Source: Brucella rhizosphaerae
GTDB taxonomy: Bacteria > Pseudomonadota > Alphaproteobacteria > Rhizobiales > Rhizobiaceae
Direction of reading: 5' to 3'
NCBI RefSeq assembly: GCF_002252475.1
Contig: NZ_NNRK01000029.1
Coordinates: 310,001 to 374,000, forward strand
DNA length: 64,000 bases
Shown here: positions 43,873-51,418 of the stretch, piece by piece
Position numbering within the stretch: the first letter of the stretch is position 1
Layout of the letters: each line of letters opens with the position of its first letter
Made by a program: the position numbers and the translations under genes
Notes under the pieces: generated by a model
Databases searched by the model: none
Seen by the model: only the letters and a program-made list of their open reading frames with translations
Told to the model about the DNA's origin: nothing

Positions 43873-44550
43873 CTACAATGTTAGCAGATAATCCTCGAAG
43901 CGTTGTCCCTTCTGGTGCCTGAACACCTGTCCGGTAGCTTCAACCTTGTTGATACGGTCCAGACGAAAATTCCGGAAATCATTGCGACTCTCGCACCATC
44001 CGGTCAGCAGCCAGACGGCGTCAAACATTGTTAGCCCAAGTGGGCGGACATAGCGTTCAGTGGTTTTATTTCTCAGATCGAGGTATTCCAGCTTCAAAAC
44101 CAGTCTGTCGCGTACGCAGCGGCGCAGAAATGATAAATGCAGATTGGCTTTGCTATTCTCGTCGCTCAGTTTTGACACGGCTCTGAGCGGCAGGTTTTTA
44201 TAAACCTCCCCTGCCCCGGCCTGCATCGACGCACTAATTTTACCCGAAACCCGCTGAGCAGCGCTCGCCAGTTCACCATCCCCTCTCGCAACGATCAACC
44301 TCACTCCAAGCATGATCGCTTCCAGCTCATCGGCATCAAAATGGAGCGGTGGGAGAAAATAGCCTTTCTCAAGCTGATACCCCAGACCAGATTCACCTCT
44401 GATCGGGGCGCCCATAGATTGCAGCGTCACAACATCGCGATAGATCGTTCGCGCCGACACTTCCAGCATATTTGCCAGTGCCTCCGCCGAAACAGGCACA
44501 GATGCAGTGCGGAGCCGGTCCAGCAGAGAGAAGAGCCGCAGTGTTTTCAT
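43873..44550 (-). CDS. YafY-type WYL-domain transcriptional regulator
   Basis: 225 residues. N-terminal HTH_11: LRLFSLLDRLRTASVPVSAE, ALANMLEVSARTIYRDVVTL. Central WYL domain: RDRLVLKLEYLDLRNKTTER, YVRPLGLTMFDAVWLLTGWC, FRNFRLDRINKVEATGQVF. Such proteins sense ligands or DNA damage signals by the WYL fold. ATG 44550 is preferred over a TTG two codons earlier. Divergent from the monooxygenase-like gene, with a perfect palindrome in the shared promoter, which suggests that it represses both. Confidence 0.9.
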   Translation of the reverse strand: MKTLRLFSLLDRLRTASVPVSAEALANMLEVSARTIYRDVVTLQSMGAPIRGESGLGYQLEKGYFLPPLHFDADELEAIMLGVRLIVARGDGELASAAQRVSGKISASMQAGAGEVYKNLPLRAVSKLSDENSKANLHLSFLRRCVRDRLVLKLEYLDLRNKTTERYVRPLGLTMFDAVWLLTGWCESRNDFRNFRLDRINKVEATGQVFRHQKGQRFEDYLLTL

Positions 44551-44569
44551 GCGCAAAGCCTATAGCACA

Positions 44570-44592
44570 CCCCTGACAGAAACTGTCAGGGG
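44570..44592. promoter_or_regulatory. Palindromic operator between WYL regulator and ABM-like gene
   Basis: CCCCTGACAG - AAA - CTGTCAGGGG, ten-base perfect arms, 19 bases from the regulator's ATG and 41 bases from the divergent gene. The core TGACAG-N3-CTGTCA has the form of a dimer-binding site. Confidence 0.6.
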
Positions 44593-44633
44593 TCCCGTGT
44601 ATTTGCAGCGCTCCAAACAAACAGGAGCAAATC

Positions 44634-45230
44634 ATGACCAGCCCATATTTCGAGATCGTCGTTTATAAGATTAACGATGCCGCCACCGCCGACAAAGAAC
44701 GCGAGGCTGCACGCGAACACATCAGCGCCCTTTCCGGCTTCATCTCCTGGATGCCGTTTACCGGCTCCAACGCCACCGAGGATCGCGTTGATCTCCTCGC
44801 CTGGGCCAGTCTCGATGATGCCCTTGAGGCCGCGAAGCGCATTGGCACAGCCCCGGAATTTGCCGCATTCAGAGCAACCTTGAAACAGATGGTTTCGATA
44901 GGCCGTTACGAAACCCAGACAGTGTTTCAACAGCCGGTATCTTCAGGAAAAGGCGTAGAAATCGGGCGTTTCCGATTAAAAGCAGACGCAAGTGAGCAAG
45001 CCATGCGCGACGCTTACGCTGCAATGGTAAGCAAACATCTTTCGCATCAGGCAGGCTGGCACACACAACACCTCATAAAGCTCGCGGACGAAACATTCGT
45101 TGATCTGGCTTTTGCCGCAAGCCAGCCCCGCGCAATCGAAATCTGCGCAAGCTGGCAAGGCAACGCCGAATGCGATGCCTTTTTGTCTTTCATTGAGCCC
45201 GTAAGCATGGAATTCGGCACTGTCCTCTAA
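44634..45230 (+). CDS. ABM-like (dimeric alpha/beta barrel) protein
   Basis: 198 residues. It reads as two halves with ferredoxin-like pattern: residues 5-95 (PYFEIVVYKINDAATADKER, FISWMPFTGSNATEDRVDLL) and 108-198 (VEIGRFRLKADASEQAMRDA, HQAGWHTQHLIKLADETFVD). This resembles antibiotic-biosynthesis-monooxygenase-like proteins with internal duplication. No cofactor motif is visible. Divergent from the WYL regulator, which probably controls it. AGGAG lies near the start. Function unknown. Confidence 0.75.
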   Translation: MTSPYFEIVVYKINDAATADKEREAAREHISALSGFISWMPFTGSNATEDRVDLLAWASLDDALEAAKRIGTAPEFAAFRATLKQMVSIGRYETQTVFQQPVSSGKGVEIGRFRLKADASEQAMRDAYAAMVSKHLSHQAGWHTQHLIKLADETFVDLAFAASQPRAIEICASWQGNAECDAFLSFIEPVSMEFGTVL

Positions 45231-45303
45231 AGCGCGCTTTTTCTGAAGCACAATCTCGACGTTCCCCGTTTCACTTCGGGCAGATTATTTTCCAATCGAA
45301 GCT

Positions 45304-45331
45304 TGCCGCGAGATAGTCTCATCTCGCGGCA
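45304..45331. terminator. Hairpin after ABM-like gene
   Basis: Perfect 11-bp stem TGCCGCGAGAT (45304-45314) / ATCTCGCGGCA (45321-45331), six-base loop; no T-run follows, so terminator function is uncertain. Confidence 0.5.
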
Positions 45332-45395
45332 TCTGCATAAAAAGACGAAATCGCATTTGCATTCCGCCCTTGGCTAGTTGTAGGGAAGAAGCGCG

Positions 45396-46523
45396 ATGCA
45401 GAAACCCGTCCCCCCCGGGCAAGAAAAGGCCCGCAATAAATTCACTTTCAGCAACACACCAAAGCCAGTCCAGTGGGGTCTGCTGCTGATCGCATCTGCA
45501 TTTCTGATCTTCATCGGGGAATGGCTGGGTCTACCCGCCGCGCTGCTATTAGGCGCAATGCTGGGAGCGATTTTGCTTGCTTCTCGTGAAAGCACGATCC
45601 GGGTTCATAAAACTTTTTCCCTGCTTGCACAGGCTATCGTCGGCCTATTAATCGCACGTGCGATGACCGCTGAATTCTTCAGCAATATGGGGCAGCATCT
45701 GCCGATCATCCTGTTTTCGACCGGCTTTACGCTGCTGGCCAGCACGACAATTGGTTATCTTCTCGCACGCTTCCGTGTCCTGCCCGGCACCACAGCCGTA
45801 TGGGGTGTCTCGCCGGGCGCTGCGACTGCGATTGTGCTGATGGCTGAATCATTCGGGTCAGACGCCCGGCTTATCGCATTCATGCAATATTTGCGGGTTG
45901 TTCTGGTCGCAACCACCGCTTCGCTCGTGGTGATGTTTACGGCCGATGTCGAAACAATCACTCCAGCAGCCGTAGAATGGTTCCCAGCGATTAACTGGCA
46001 CACCCTTGGCCCAACGCTCGCCCTGATCGTCTGCGGTGCCTTTCTGGGCGAAATATCGCGTATTCCGACGGGAGCGATGCTCGTACCGCTGGCTCTTGGT
46101 GCATTGCTGCAAGATACCGGTCTGATGATCATTGATCTTCCGCCCTGGCTGCTGGCTGCAAGTTACATCTTCATCGGCTGGCGCATTGGTCTGGGTTTCA
46201 CACGCGCTATCATCGCGCACGCAGCGCGAGCCTTTCCGGCGGTTCTGGCTTCAGCCCTCATCCTGATTGCCGTCTGCGGCTTGTTTGGCATGACACTAGG
46301 CCATGTGCTGGGTCTTGACCCGCTCACCGCTTATCTCGCCACCAGCCCCGGCGGGGCCGACACTGTCGCCATCATTGCTGCGTCAAGTAATGTCGATCTG
46401 CCGTTTATCATCGCCATGCAAACCAGCCGCTTTTTCATCGTACTGCTTGCAGGCCCGGCTATCGCGCGCTTCGTTGCCTCGCGCATCGCCAAACGACAAA
46501 GCATTTCCAGCAAAAGCGAGTAA
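45396..46523 (+). CDS. AbrB-family membrane protein (PF05145 type)
   Basis: 375 residues with nine to ten helices in two AbrB-duplication repeats: first about 30-185 (LPAALLLGAMLGAILLASRE, GVSPGAATAIVLMAESFGSD), second about 205-360 (PTGAMLVPLALGALLQDTGL, LTAYLATSPGGADTVAIIAA). The repeat motif WGVSPGAAT / ATSPGGADT is the family hallmark. Older names (ammonia monooxygenase, AbrB regulator) are misleading; a transport role is more likely. ATG 45396 has GGAAG upstream. Single gene, terminator shared with the convergent aminotransferase gene. Confidence 0.85.
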   Translation: MQKPVPPGQEKARNKFTFSNTPKPVQWGLLLIASAFLIFIGEWLGLPAALLLGAMLGAILLASRESTIRVHKTFSLLAQAIVGLLIARAMTAEFFSNMGQHLPIILFSTGFTLLASTTIGYLLARFRVLPGTTAVWGVSPGAATAIVLMAESFGSDARLIAFMQYLRVVLVATTASLVVMFTADVETITPAAVEWFPAINWHTLGPTLALIVCGAFLGEISRIPTGAMLVPLALGALLQDTGLMIIDLPPWLLAASYIFIGWRIGLGFTRAIIAHAARAFPAVLASALILIAVCGLFGMTLGHVLGLDPLTAYLATSPGGADTVAIIAASSNVDLPFIIAMQTSRFFIVLLAGPAIARFVASRIAKRQSISSKSE

Positions 46524-46596
46524 GCGGTTCCAACGATACCTTGTTCAGTAGAACCACTACACCAGTGCATAATCCGACCAGAGTGAAACGCGATCC

Positions 46597-46627
46597 AATA
46601 AAAAACCCGGCTTTCGCCGGGCTTTTC
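46597..46627. terminator. Bidirectional terminator
   Basis: Stem CCCGGC (46606-46611) / GCCGGG (46616-46621), TTTC loop, A-run on the left and CTTTT on the right, between AbrB-type and aminotransferase genes. Confidence 0.8.
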
Positions 46628-46648
46628 CTAGTAGATATTCGACCCGGA

Positions 46649-47767
46649 TTATTTGCCGTGGAAGCCACGGATCGCACCGATAATCTTGTCCTGATCTTCT
46701 TCCGACAGATACGGATGCATTGGCAGGCTCAGAATACGTGCAGGCAGAGCTTCCGAAACAGGCAGGCCACCTGGTGCAATCGGATAGTGCTTATAAGCTG
46801 TCTGCAGATGCAGAGGCTTCACGTAGTAGATAACCGATGGAACACCCGCCGCCTGAAGGTGAGCCTTCAGGCCATCGCGGTTTTCGCTTTCAATTGAGTA
46901 CTGGGCCCAGGCCGAACGATTGCCCGCAGGCAGGCCCGGAACCTTGACCACATCCTTGAGCAGCTCATTGTAGCGCTTGGCAATACGGTCACGCGCTTCC
47001 ATCTCGTCTTCCAGGATCGCAAGCTTTTCCAGAAGGATTGCTGCCTGAATCGTGTCGAGACGCGAATTGAGACCGATGCGAACATTGTCGTATTGAGTTT
47101 CGCCCTTACCGTGAAACAGCACAGAGCGCAGCGTGTCGGCGAGTTCAGCATCGTTGGTGAACATGGCGCCACCATCGCCATAGCAGCCCAGCGGCTTGGC
47201 AGGATAGAAGCTTGTCGCACCGACATGACCGAAAGCGCCGCACATGACGTTATCGCGCTTGCCACCGATTGACTGAGCTGCATCTTCAATCACGAACAGA
47301 CCTTCGCGATCCGCAACTGCGCTAATACGGTTGTAATCGGCAGCAAGGCCGAACAGATCAACTGGAATGATTGCCTTTGGCTCAAGACGGCCTTCCTTGC
47401 GAATGGCTGCTATAGCGGCTTCCAGCTGCTCGATATTCATGTTGTAGGTGTCGGCATCGACATCGACGAAAACCGGCTCCGCACCAACAAGTGCGACCAC
47501 TTCGGCAGTCGCGGCAAATGTGAACGACGGAACGAAGACTGCATGGCCTGGGCCAATGCCGCGCGCCATCAATGGCATCTGCAGGGCGTCGGTGCCGTTG
47601 GCGCAGGCGATCACGTGTTCAACGCCGAGATATTCACCGAGCTTCTTTTCGAACTCAGCCACTTCAGGGCCCAAAATGTAACGGCCTTCCGCAACAACCT
47701 TGGAAACGGCGGCATTAAGACGGTCTTCGATACGCGCGCGCTGCGCTCCAAGATCAATAAACTGCAT
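46649..47767 (-). CDS. DegT/DnrJ/EryC1 aminotransferase, possible GnnB
   Basis: 372 residues, PLP-dependent sugar aminotransferase. Motifs: YILGPEVAEFEKKLGEYLGV, ACANGTDALQMPLMARGIGP, FVIEDAAQSIGGKRDNVMCG, PLP Lys in ATSFYPAKPLGCYGDGGAMF, and NVRIGLNSRLDTIQAAILLE. It transfers an amino group from glutamate to a keto-sugar nucleotide. With the Gfo/Idh dehydrogenase just upstream on the same strand (151-base gap) it forms the pair needed to convert UDP-GlcNAc into UDP-GlcNAc3N, as GnnA/GnnB do. Brucella lipid A is built on diaminoglucose, so that role fits; O-antigen or capsule sugar synthesis is an alternative. Confidence 0.88.
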   Translation of the reverse strand: MQFIDLGAQRARIEDRLNAAVSKVVAEGRYILGPEVAEFEKKLGEYLGVEHVIACANGTDALQMPLMARGIGPGHAVFVPSFTFAATAEVVALVGAEPVFVDVDADTYNMNIEQLEAAIAAIRKEGRLEPKAIIPVDLFGLAADYNRISAVADREGLFVIEDAAQSIGGKRDNVMCGAFGHVGATSFYPAKPLGCYGDGGAMFTNDAELADTLRSVLFHGKGETQYDNVRIGLNSRLDTIQAAILLEKLAILEDEMEARDRIAKRYNELLKDVVKVPGLPAGNRSAWAQYSIESENRDGLKAHLQAAGVPSVIYYVKPLHLQTAYKHYPIAPGGLPVSEALPARILSLPMHPYLSEEDQDKIIGAIRGFHGK

Positions 47768-47918
47768 GTTGGCTCCAATTTATCTGGTTCGCCCCACTGA
47801 ACAGACGAATCCACGGCAACCTGTTTATTCGTTCACGCCCCGCCCTGCCATGGGTGGAGCGTTCAAAGTTTTACTGACTTCGTAACACCGCTTGACAGAA
47901 ACTTTCGTCACAAGCGGA

Positions 47919-48875
47919 TTACCTGGAATGAGTTACCGAACCTTCGGTCAGAATACGCAGAACGCTGATTGCTTCCCTGCCATCGGTACGCGGCGTTTCG
48001 CGCGTTTCGATGCAATGCAGGAAGTGCTGCAATTCGCGTGTTAGCGGCATTCCTTCTTCAACCGGGATATAGACCGGATCGACCGATTTGAAAGCCCACT
48101 GATCATTCTCGCGCCATACTTCGTGCTTGTAGAAGGCGAGCTTGCGATCCCACGGTTCAGCATCATCGAAAACCAGCATGCCCTTGGTTCCAGTCACACT
48201 CAGCCGGCGCTCGCGATATGAATTCAGTCTGGAGGCAAAAAGATGCCCGCGAATACCGCTTGGGAATTCGAGATGCACATGAGCGAAATCGCTGATCTTA
48301 TCGATAACAGCTGTACCCTCGCCACGAACAGATGAAGGTTCTTCGCCAGTAATAGCAAGAATCATCGAAAGATCGTGCGGCGCCAGATCCCAGAGTGCAT
48401 CGAACTTGTCGTGGAACTTGCCGAAGCCGACACGGTGCGAATGCACATAGCGAATATCGCCAAGTTCACCGCTTTTGACCATTTCGAGCAGCTTTTCAAA
48501 AGCTGGATGAAAACGGAGAATGTGCCCGACCATGAAGATACGGCCATTTGCGCGTGCGGCTTCAACTTCCGCTTCGGCATCCGCTACTTCAAGCGCAATC
48601 GGCTTTTCAACCAGAACGTCCTTGCCGTTCTTCACCGCTTCGATCGCATATTGCGCATGATACTGCGCAGGCAGCGCCAGAACGATGCCATCAATGTCGG
48701 GATGCGTGAAGAGTTCATCGACGGGAATATTGGGGACACTGAACTCGGAGGCGAATCGTTCCGCATTCTCCGGGTTGGCGTCAGATACACCCTGAAGCAC
48801 ACCGAGGCTCTTCAAGGTACGAATATGGTTGCCGCCCCAATAGCCACAACCCAAAACCGCAATACGAGGTGCCAT
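47919..48875 (-). CDS. Gfo/Idh/MocA sugar-nucleotide dehydrogenase, possible GnnA
   Basis: 318 residues. NAD-binding Rossmann fold at the start: RIAVLGCGYWGGNHIRTLKS (GxGxxG-type), then LALPAQYHAQYAIEAVKNGK, KDVLVEKPIALEVADAEAEV (the EKP motif with catalytic Lys) and MVGHILRFHPAFEKLLEMVK, LWDLAPHDLSMILAITGEEP. The pattern is that of WlbA/WbpB-like oxidases that make a 3-keto-UDP-sugar. The next gene downstream is an aminotransferase of the matching type, so the pair probably makes a 3-amino sugar nucleotide. Specificity is inferred. Confidence 0.87.
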   Translation of the reverse strand: MAPRIAVLGCGYWGGNHIRTLKSLGVLQGVSDANPENAERFASEFSVPNIPVDELFTHPDIDGIVLALPAQYHAQYAIEAVKNGKDVLVEKPIALEVADAEAEVEAARANGRIFMVGHILRFHPAFEKLLEMVKSGELGDIRYVHSHRVGFGKFHDKFDALWDLAPHDLSMILAITGEEPSSVRGEGTAVIDKISDFAHVHLEFPSGIRGHLFASRLNSYRERRLSVTGTKGMLVFDDAEPWDRKLAFYKHEVWRENDQWAFKSVDPVYIPVEEGMPLTRELQHFLHCIETRETPRTDGREAISVLRILTEGSVTHSR

Positions 48876-48954
48876 AAAACTAAGCCTTTGCTTTCCGCTA
48901 GTTACTTATCTACGCAAATCATGGAAAACAAGACGAAAGCTATGCGAAGAGTGC

Positions 48955-48983
48955 TTGACAGGGTTTCATTCCCCACATATACC
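48955..48983 (+). promoter_or_regulatory. Promoter of tRNA-Met
   Basis: -35 TTGACA (48955-48960, perfect), spacer of 17, -10 TATACC (48978-48983). The tRNA begins 77 bases after the -10, giving a processed leader. Confidence 0.8.
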
Positions 48984-49059
48984 GCCGCCATTCCTTGCAT
49001 GAACACAGTTCAGGAAAACGCTGGAGACGGCGCCGAAACTGTTTCACTGCAACGCGTGT

Positions 49060-49136
49060 GGCGGAGTAGCTCAGTAGGTTAGAGCAGAGGAATCATAATC
49101 CTTGTGTCGGCGGTTCGAATCCGTCCTCCGCTACCA
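49060..49136 (+). tRNA. tRNA-Met (CAT)
   Basis: A 77-base cloverleaf including the encoded CCA end. Acceptor stem GGCGGAG pairs with CTCCGCT (first pair G-U), D-arm around AGCTCAGTAGGTTAGAGC, anticodon stem GAGGA / TCCTT with loop ATCATAA giving anticodon CAT, and T-arm with GTTCGAATC. The first pair is formed, unlike initiator tRNA, so this is the elongator Met (or lysidine-modified Ile) type; the body favours elongator Met. Confidence 0.95.
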
Positions 49137-49188
49137 TCACTTCACTGTGAAGTAGCTTTTACTCCCACAACATTGCGCAAATTCTTTA

Positions 49189-50106
49189 TCACGCTTTTCT
49201 CGCGCAGGCGGCGGCTTCCTTCAAACCGATATTGTCACGCAGATTGTGATAATTCGGCGGAAAAGCATCATGGGTCACCAGATGCACCGCGTGTCCATTC
49301 AGATTGAGCAGCTCAACAAAGCGCCGTTGCAGAGAAAATGGCGCAACCCGATCTCTTGGATTTCCAATGACAATGATCGAGCGATGCGAATCCTGCGCTA
49401 TCCCACTTATATGCTCAAGCGGATCATAGGGCGAAGTAAGACCGGTCGTGTCCCGTCCCGGACGTTGTTTAACACCGGCTTCGGCACGCAAGATCTGCGC
49501 GCGCTCCAGAAGACCAAAGGCACCGGATGTCAGAACAGCACAGGAAACGTCTTTTCGCCCGAGCGTCAGAATCGCTGCTGCAGCCGTTGCGCCCCCACTA
49601 TGCCCCATCAGCACGAATCTTTTGATGCCGTATCGTTTCTGGATGGCATCAAGCGCTGCATTGAGTGCCAGAAACTCCGCTGCCTGTCGTCGTCGCAAAT
49701 GATTGCCACTTGAACCAAAAGTTCCAGGCCGTGCCAGTACGATCACCGGCAGGCCGATGGCCTGAGCGGTTCTATCCGCGCGGTTCTTTTGCGCCTCAGC
49801 GGTATTATCGGGAATATCAGCGGGTTTGCGCCTCACCCAGCCTTCTGTATCTCCGCGCAGAAGGACCACTGCGACAGGAGCATCTTTGAGAGCGCCTGCG
49901 GGGAAAAAGCGGATGCAATCCTGTCCGGCAGTATATTCAGCCCAGACTGCATCGTCCGTCTGCTCACAGATCGCGAAATCTGGCTTTGAGCTCCACTGTA
50001 ACTGCTCTGCTTTTGCATTGAGACAGATGAACAGGATCATAAACAAGCCAAGCGAGAAAACCCGCCCTGACCCAGACCAACATTTCCTGCTGCCTATGAT
50101 GCGCAT
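49189..50106 (-). CDS. Exported alpha/beta-hydrolase-like protein
   Basis: 305 residues. N-terminal hydrophobic segment (VFSLGLFMILFICLNAKA) followed by AEQ, compatible with a signal peptide. The fold shows APVAVVLLRGDTEGWV, VIVLARPGTFGSSGNH, nucleophile elbow RFVLMGHSGGATAAAAIL (G-H-S-G-G), an Asp in NPRDRVAPFS and a His near LVTHDAFPPN, so a Ser-Asp-His triad is likely. Substrate unknown. ATG 50106 is preferred; more distal starts lie in a RIME-like repeat. Single gene, opposite to tRNA-Met. Confidence 0.8.
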   Translation of the reverse strand: MRIIGSRKCWSGSGRVFSLGLFMILFICLNAKAEQLQWSSKPDFAICEQTDDAVWAEYTAGQDCIRFFPAGALKDAPVAVVLLRGDTEGWVRRKPADIPDNTAEAQKNRADRTAQAIGLPVIVLARPGTFGSSGNHLRRRQAAEFLALNAALDAIQKRYGIKRFVLMGHSGGATAAAAILTLGRKDVSCAVLTSGAFGLLERAQILRAEAGVKQRPGRDTTGLTSPYDPLEHISGIAQDSHRSIIVIGNPRDRVAPFSLQRRFVELLNLNGHAVHLVTHDAFPPNYHNLRDNIGLKEAAACARKA

Positions 50107-50119
50107 GACAGAAACCCTT

Positions 50120-50165
50120 GAGCGCATCCCGAAAAGTGTGAAACGGTTTGCGGAATGCGCGTTAA
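50120..50165. repeat. RIME-like intergenic repeat
   Basis: GAGCGCATCCCGAAAAGTGT, GAAACGGTTTGCGGAATGCG, then CGTTAAAACTAAC. A close match to the window consensus. Confidence 0.7.
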
Positions 50166-50211
50166 AACTAACAGTTAGAGCCCAGATTTGGTTCAATCGA
50201 ACTGAAGTGCC

Positions 50212-51402
50212 CTAGCGTTCACGCAGAGCTTCGCTCGCTCTGTTCAGTGGCTTGATGAGATAGTCGAGAACCGTCTTGCTGCCCGTGTGAATATCAACAG
50301 TTGCGACCATACCCGGCACGATGGGAAAGCGTTCTTCGTGCTTGTTCAGAAGCGCATCAGTGTCGGTCTTGATGAACACACGATAATAGTAATTTTCAGG
50401 TTTTGCCTCGTCCTGGATTGTGTCGGCGGAAATGCTGACAACCTTACCTTTGAGACCGCCATAGATTGAATAATCATAGGCAGTGATTTTGACGGTCGCC
50501 GGCTGATCAGGATGAATATACGCAATATCTCTCGGTGATATGCGCGTCTCTATAAGCAACTGTTCATCCAGTGGGACGATAACCATCAACTTGCCATTTG
50601 GAGGCACAACACCCCCGATTGTCGAGACTTCGATATTCTTGACGATACCGCGAACCGGAGAACGCAGGGTCAGTCGCGCAAGCGCGTCCGAACGCCCCCG
50701 AACAACAGACGAAAGCGAATCCACGTCCGCATTTGCTTTTGCCAATTCTTCGCGTGCTTTCACTATATAATCGGACTTTATCTCAGTTTCCTTGAGCTGC
50801 AATTCGACCAGCTGTCGTTTCAGCCGGATAACTTCGACATTACTGGCAGCACCCATCTTGCTCAGAGACTGGCTGATGTTGAGTTCATCCTGCACAAGTT
50901 GCTTGGATTCAGTTATCCATGACAAAGCATCCTTGAGACTGCGCTTACGGGCCTCGAAAAGCTGTATTTCAGCGGCCTTCAACAAGGAAAATGAGTTGAG
51001 CTCGGCAGGGAATTCGAGATCCGTCTGGCCAACTTCGGCTTTGAGGCGGGCTGAGCTGGCCAAAGCAGCTCGATATTTTGCAGCACTTTCCTGCACGTTC
51101 GATTCAGTTACTGTCGGATCGAGTTGCGCCAGTATCTGACCCGGTTCAACGACATCGTCCTGTCGCACCATGAGTTTTGCCACAACGCCGCCTTCGAGCG
51201 ACTGAATGACCTGTTCCTGGGAAGTTGGCACAACCTTGCCTGTGCCGTTTGATACCTCGGCAAGCAAAGCCCAATAAGACCAACCCACCAAAACGATAAA
51301 GAAAACGAAGACAAGCCGGACAAAACGCTTCTTCTTTTTAAGCTGAAGCCCCTGCTCGCTTCCGTTTACCCAGGCACCAAAGTCTCCGCCAATGGCCGCC
51401 AT
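50212..51402 (-). CDS. Type I secretion periplasmic adaptor (HlyD family)
   Basis: 396 residues. One helix at about 26-48 (FVRLVFVFFIVLVGWSYWAL), biotinyl-lipoyl-like halves (GTGKVVPTSQEQVIQSLEGG and LRSPVRGIVKNIEVSTIGGV), a long alpha-hairpin coiled coil between (about 100-265) and the beta-barrel with RISPRDIAYIHPDQPATVKI. Bridges the inner-membrane ABC transporter and the outer-membrane TolC-like protein. Last gene of the adhesin operon, 16 bases after the ATPase. This is the LapC/HlyD type seen with large adhesin exporters. Confidence 0.93.
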   Translation of the reverse strand: MAAIGGDFGAWVNGSEQGLQLKKKKRFVRLVFVFFIVLVGWSYWALLAEVSNGTGKVVPTSQEQVIQSLEGGVVAKLMVRQDDVVEPGQILAQLDPTVTESNVQESAAKYRAALASSARLKAEVGQTDLEFPAELNSFSLLKAAEIQLFEARKRSLKDALSWITESKQLVQDELNISQSLSKMGAASNVEVIRLKRQLVELQLKETEIKSDYIVKAREELAKANADVDSLSSVVRGRSDALARLTLRSPVRGIVKNIEVSTIGGVVPPNGKLMVIVPLDEQLLIETRISPRDIAYIHPDQPATVKITAYDYSIYGGLKGKVVSISADTIQDEAKPENYYYRVFIKTDTDALLNKHEERFPIVPGMVATVDIHTGSKTVLDYLIKPLNRASEALRER

Positions 51403-51418
51403 ACTGCATCCCTCCGGA

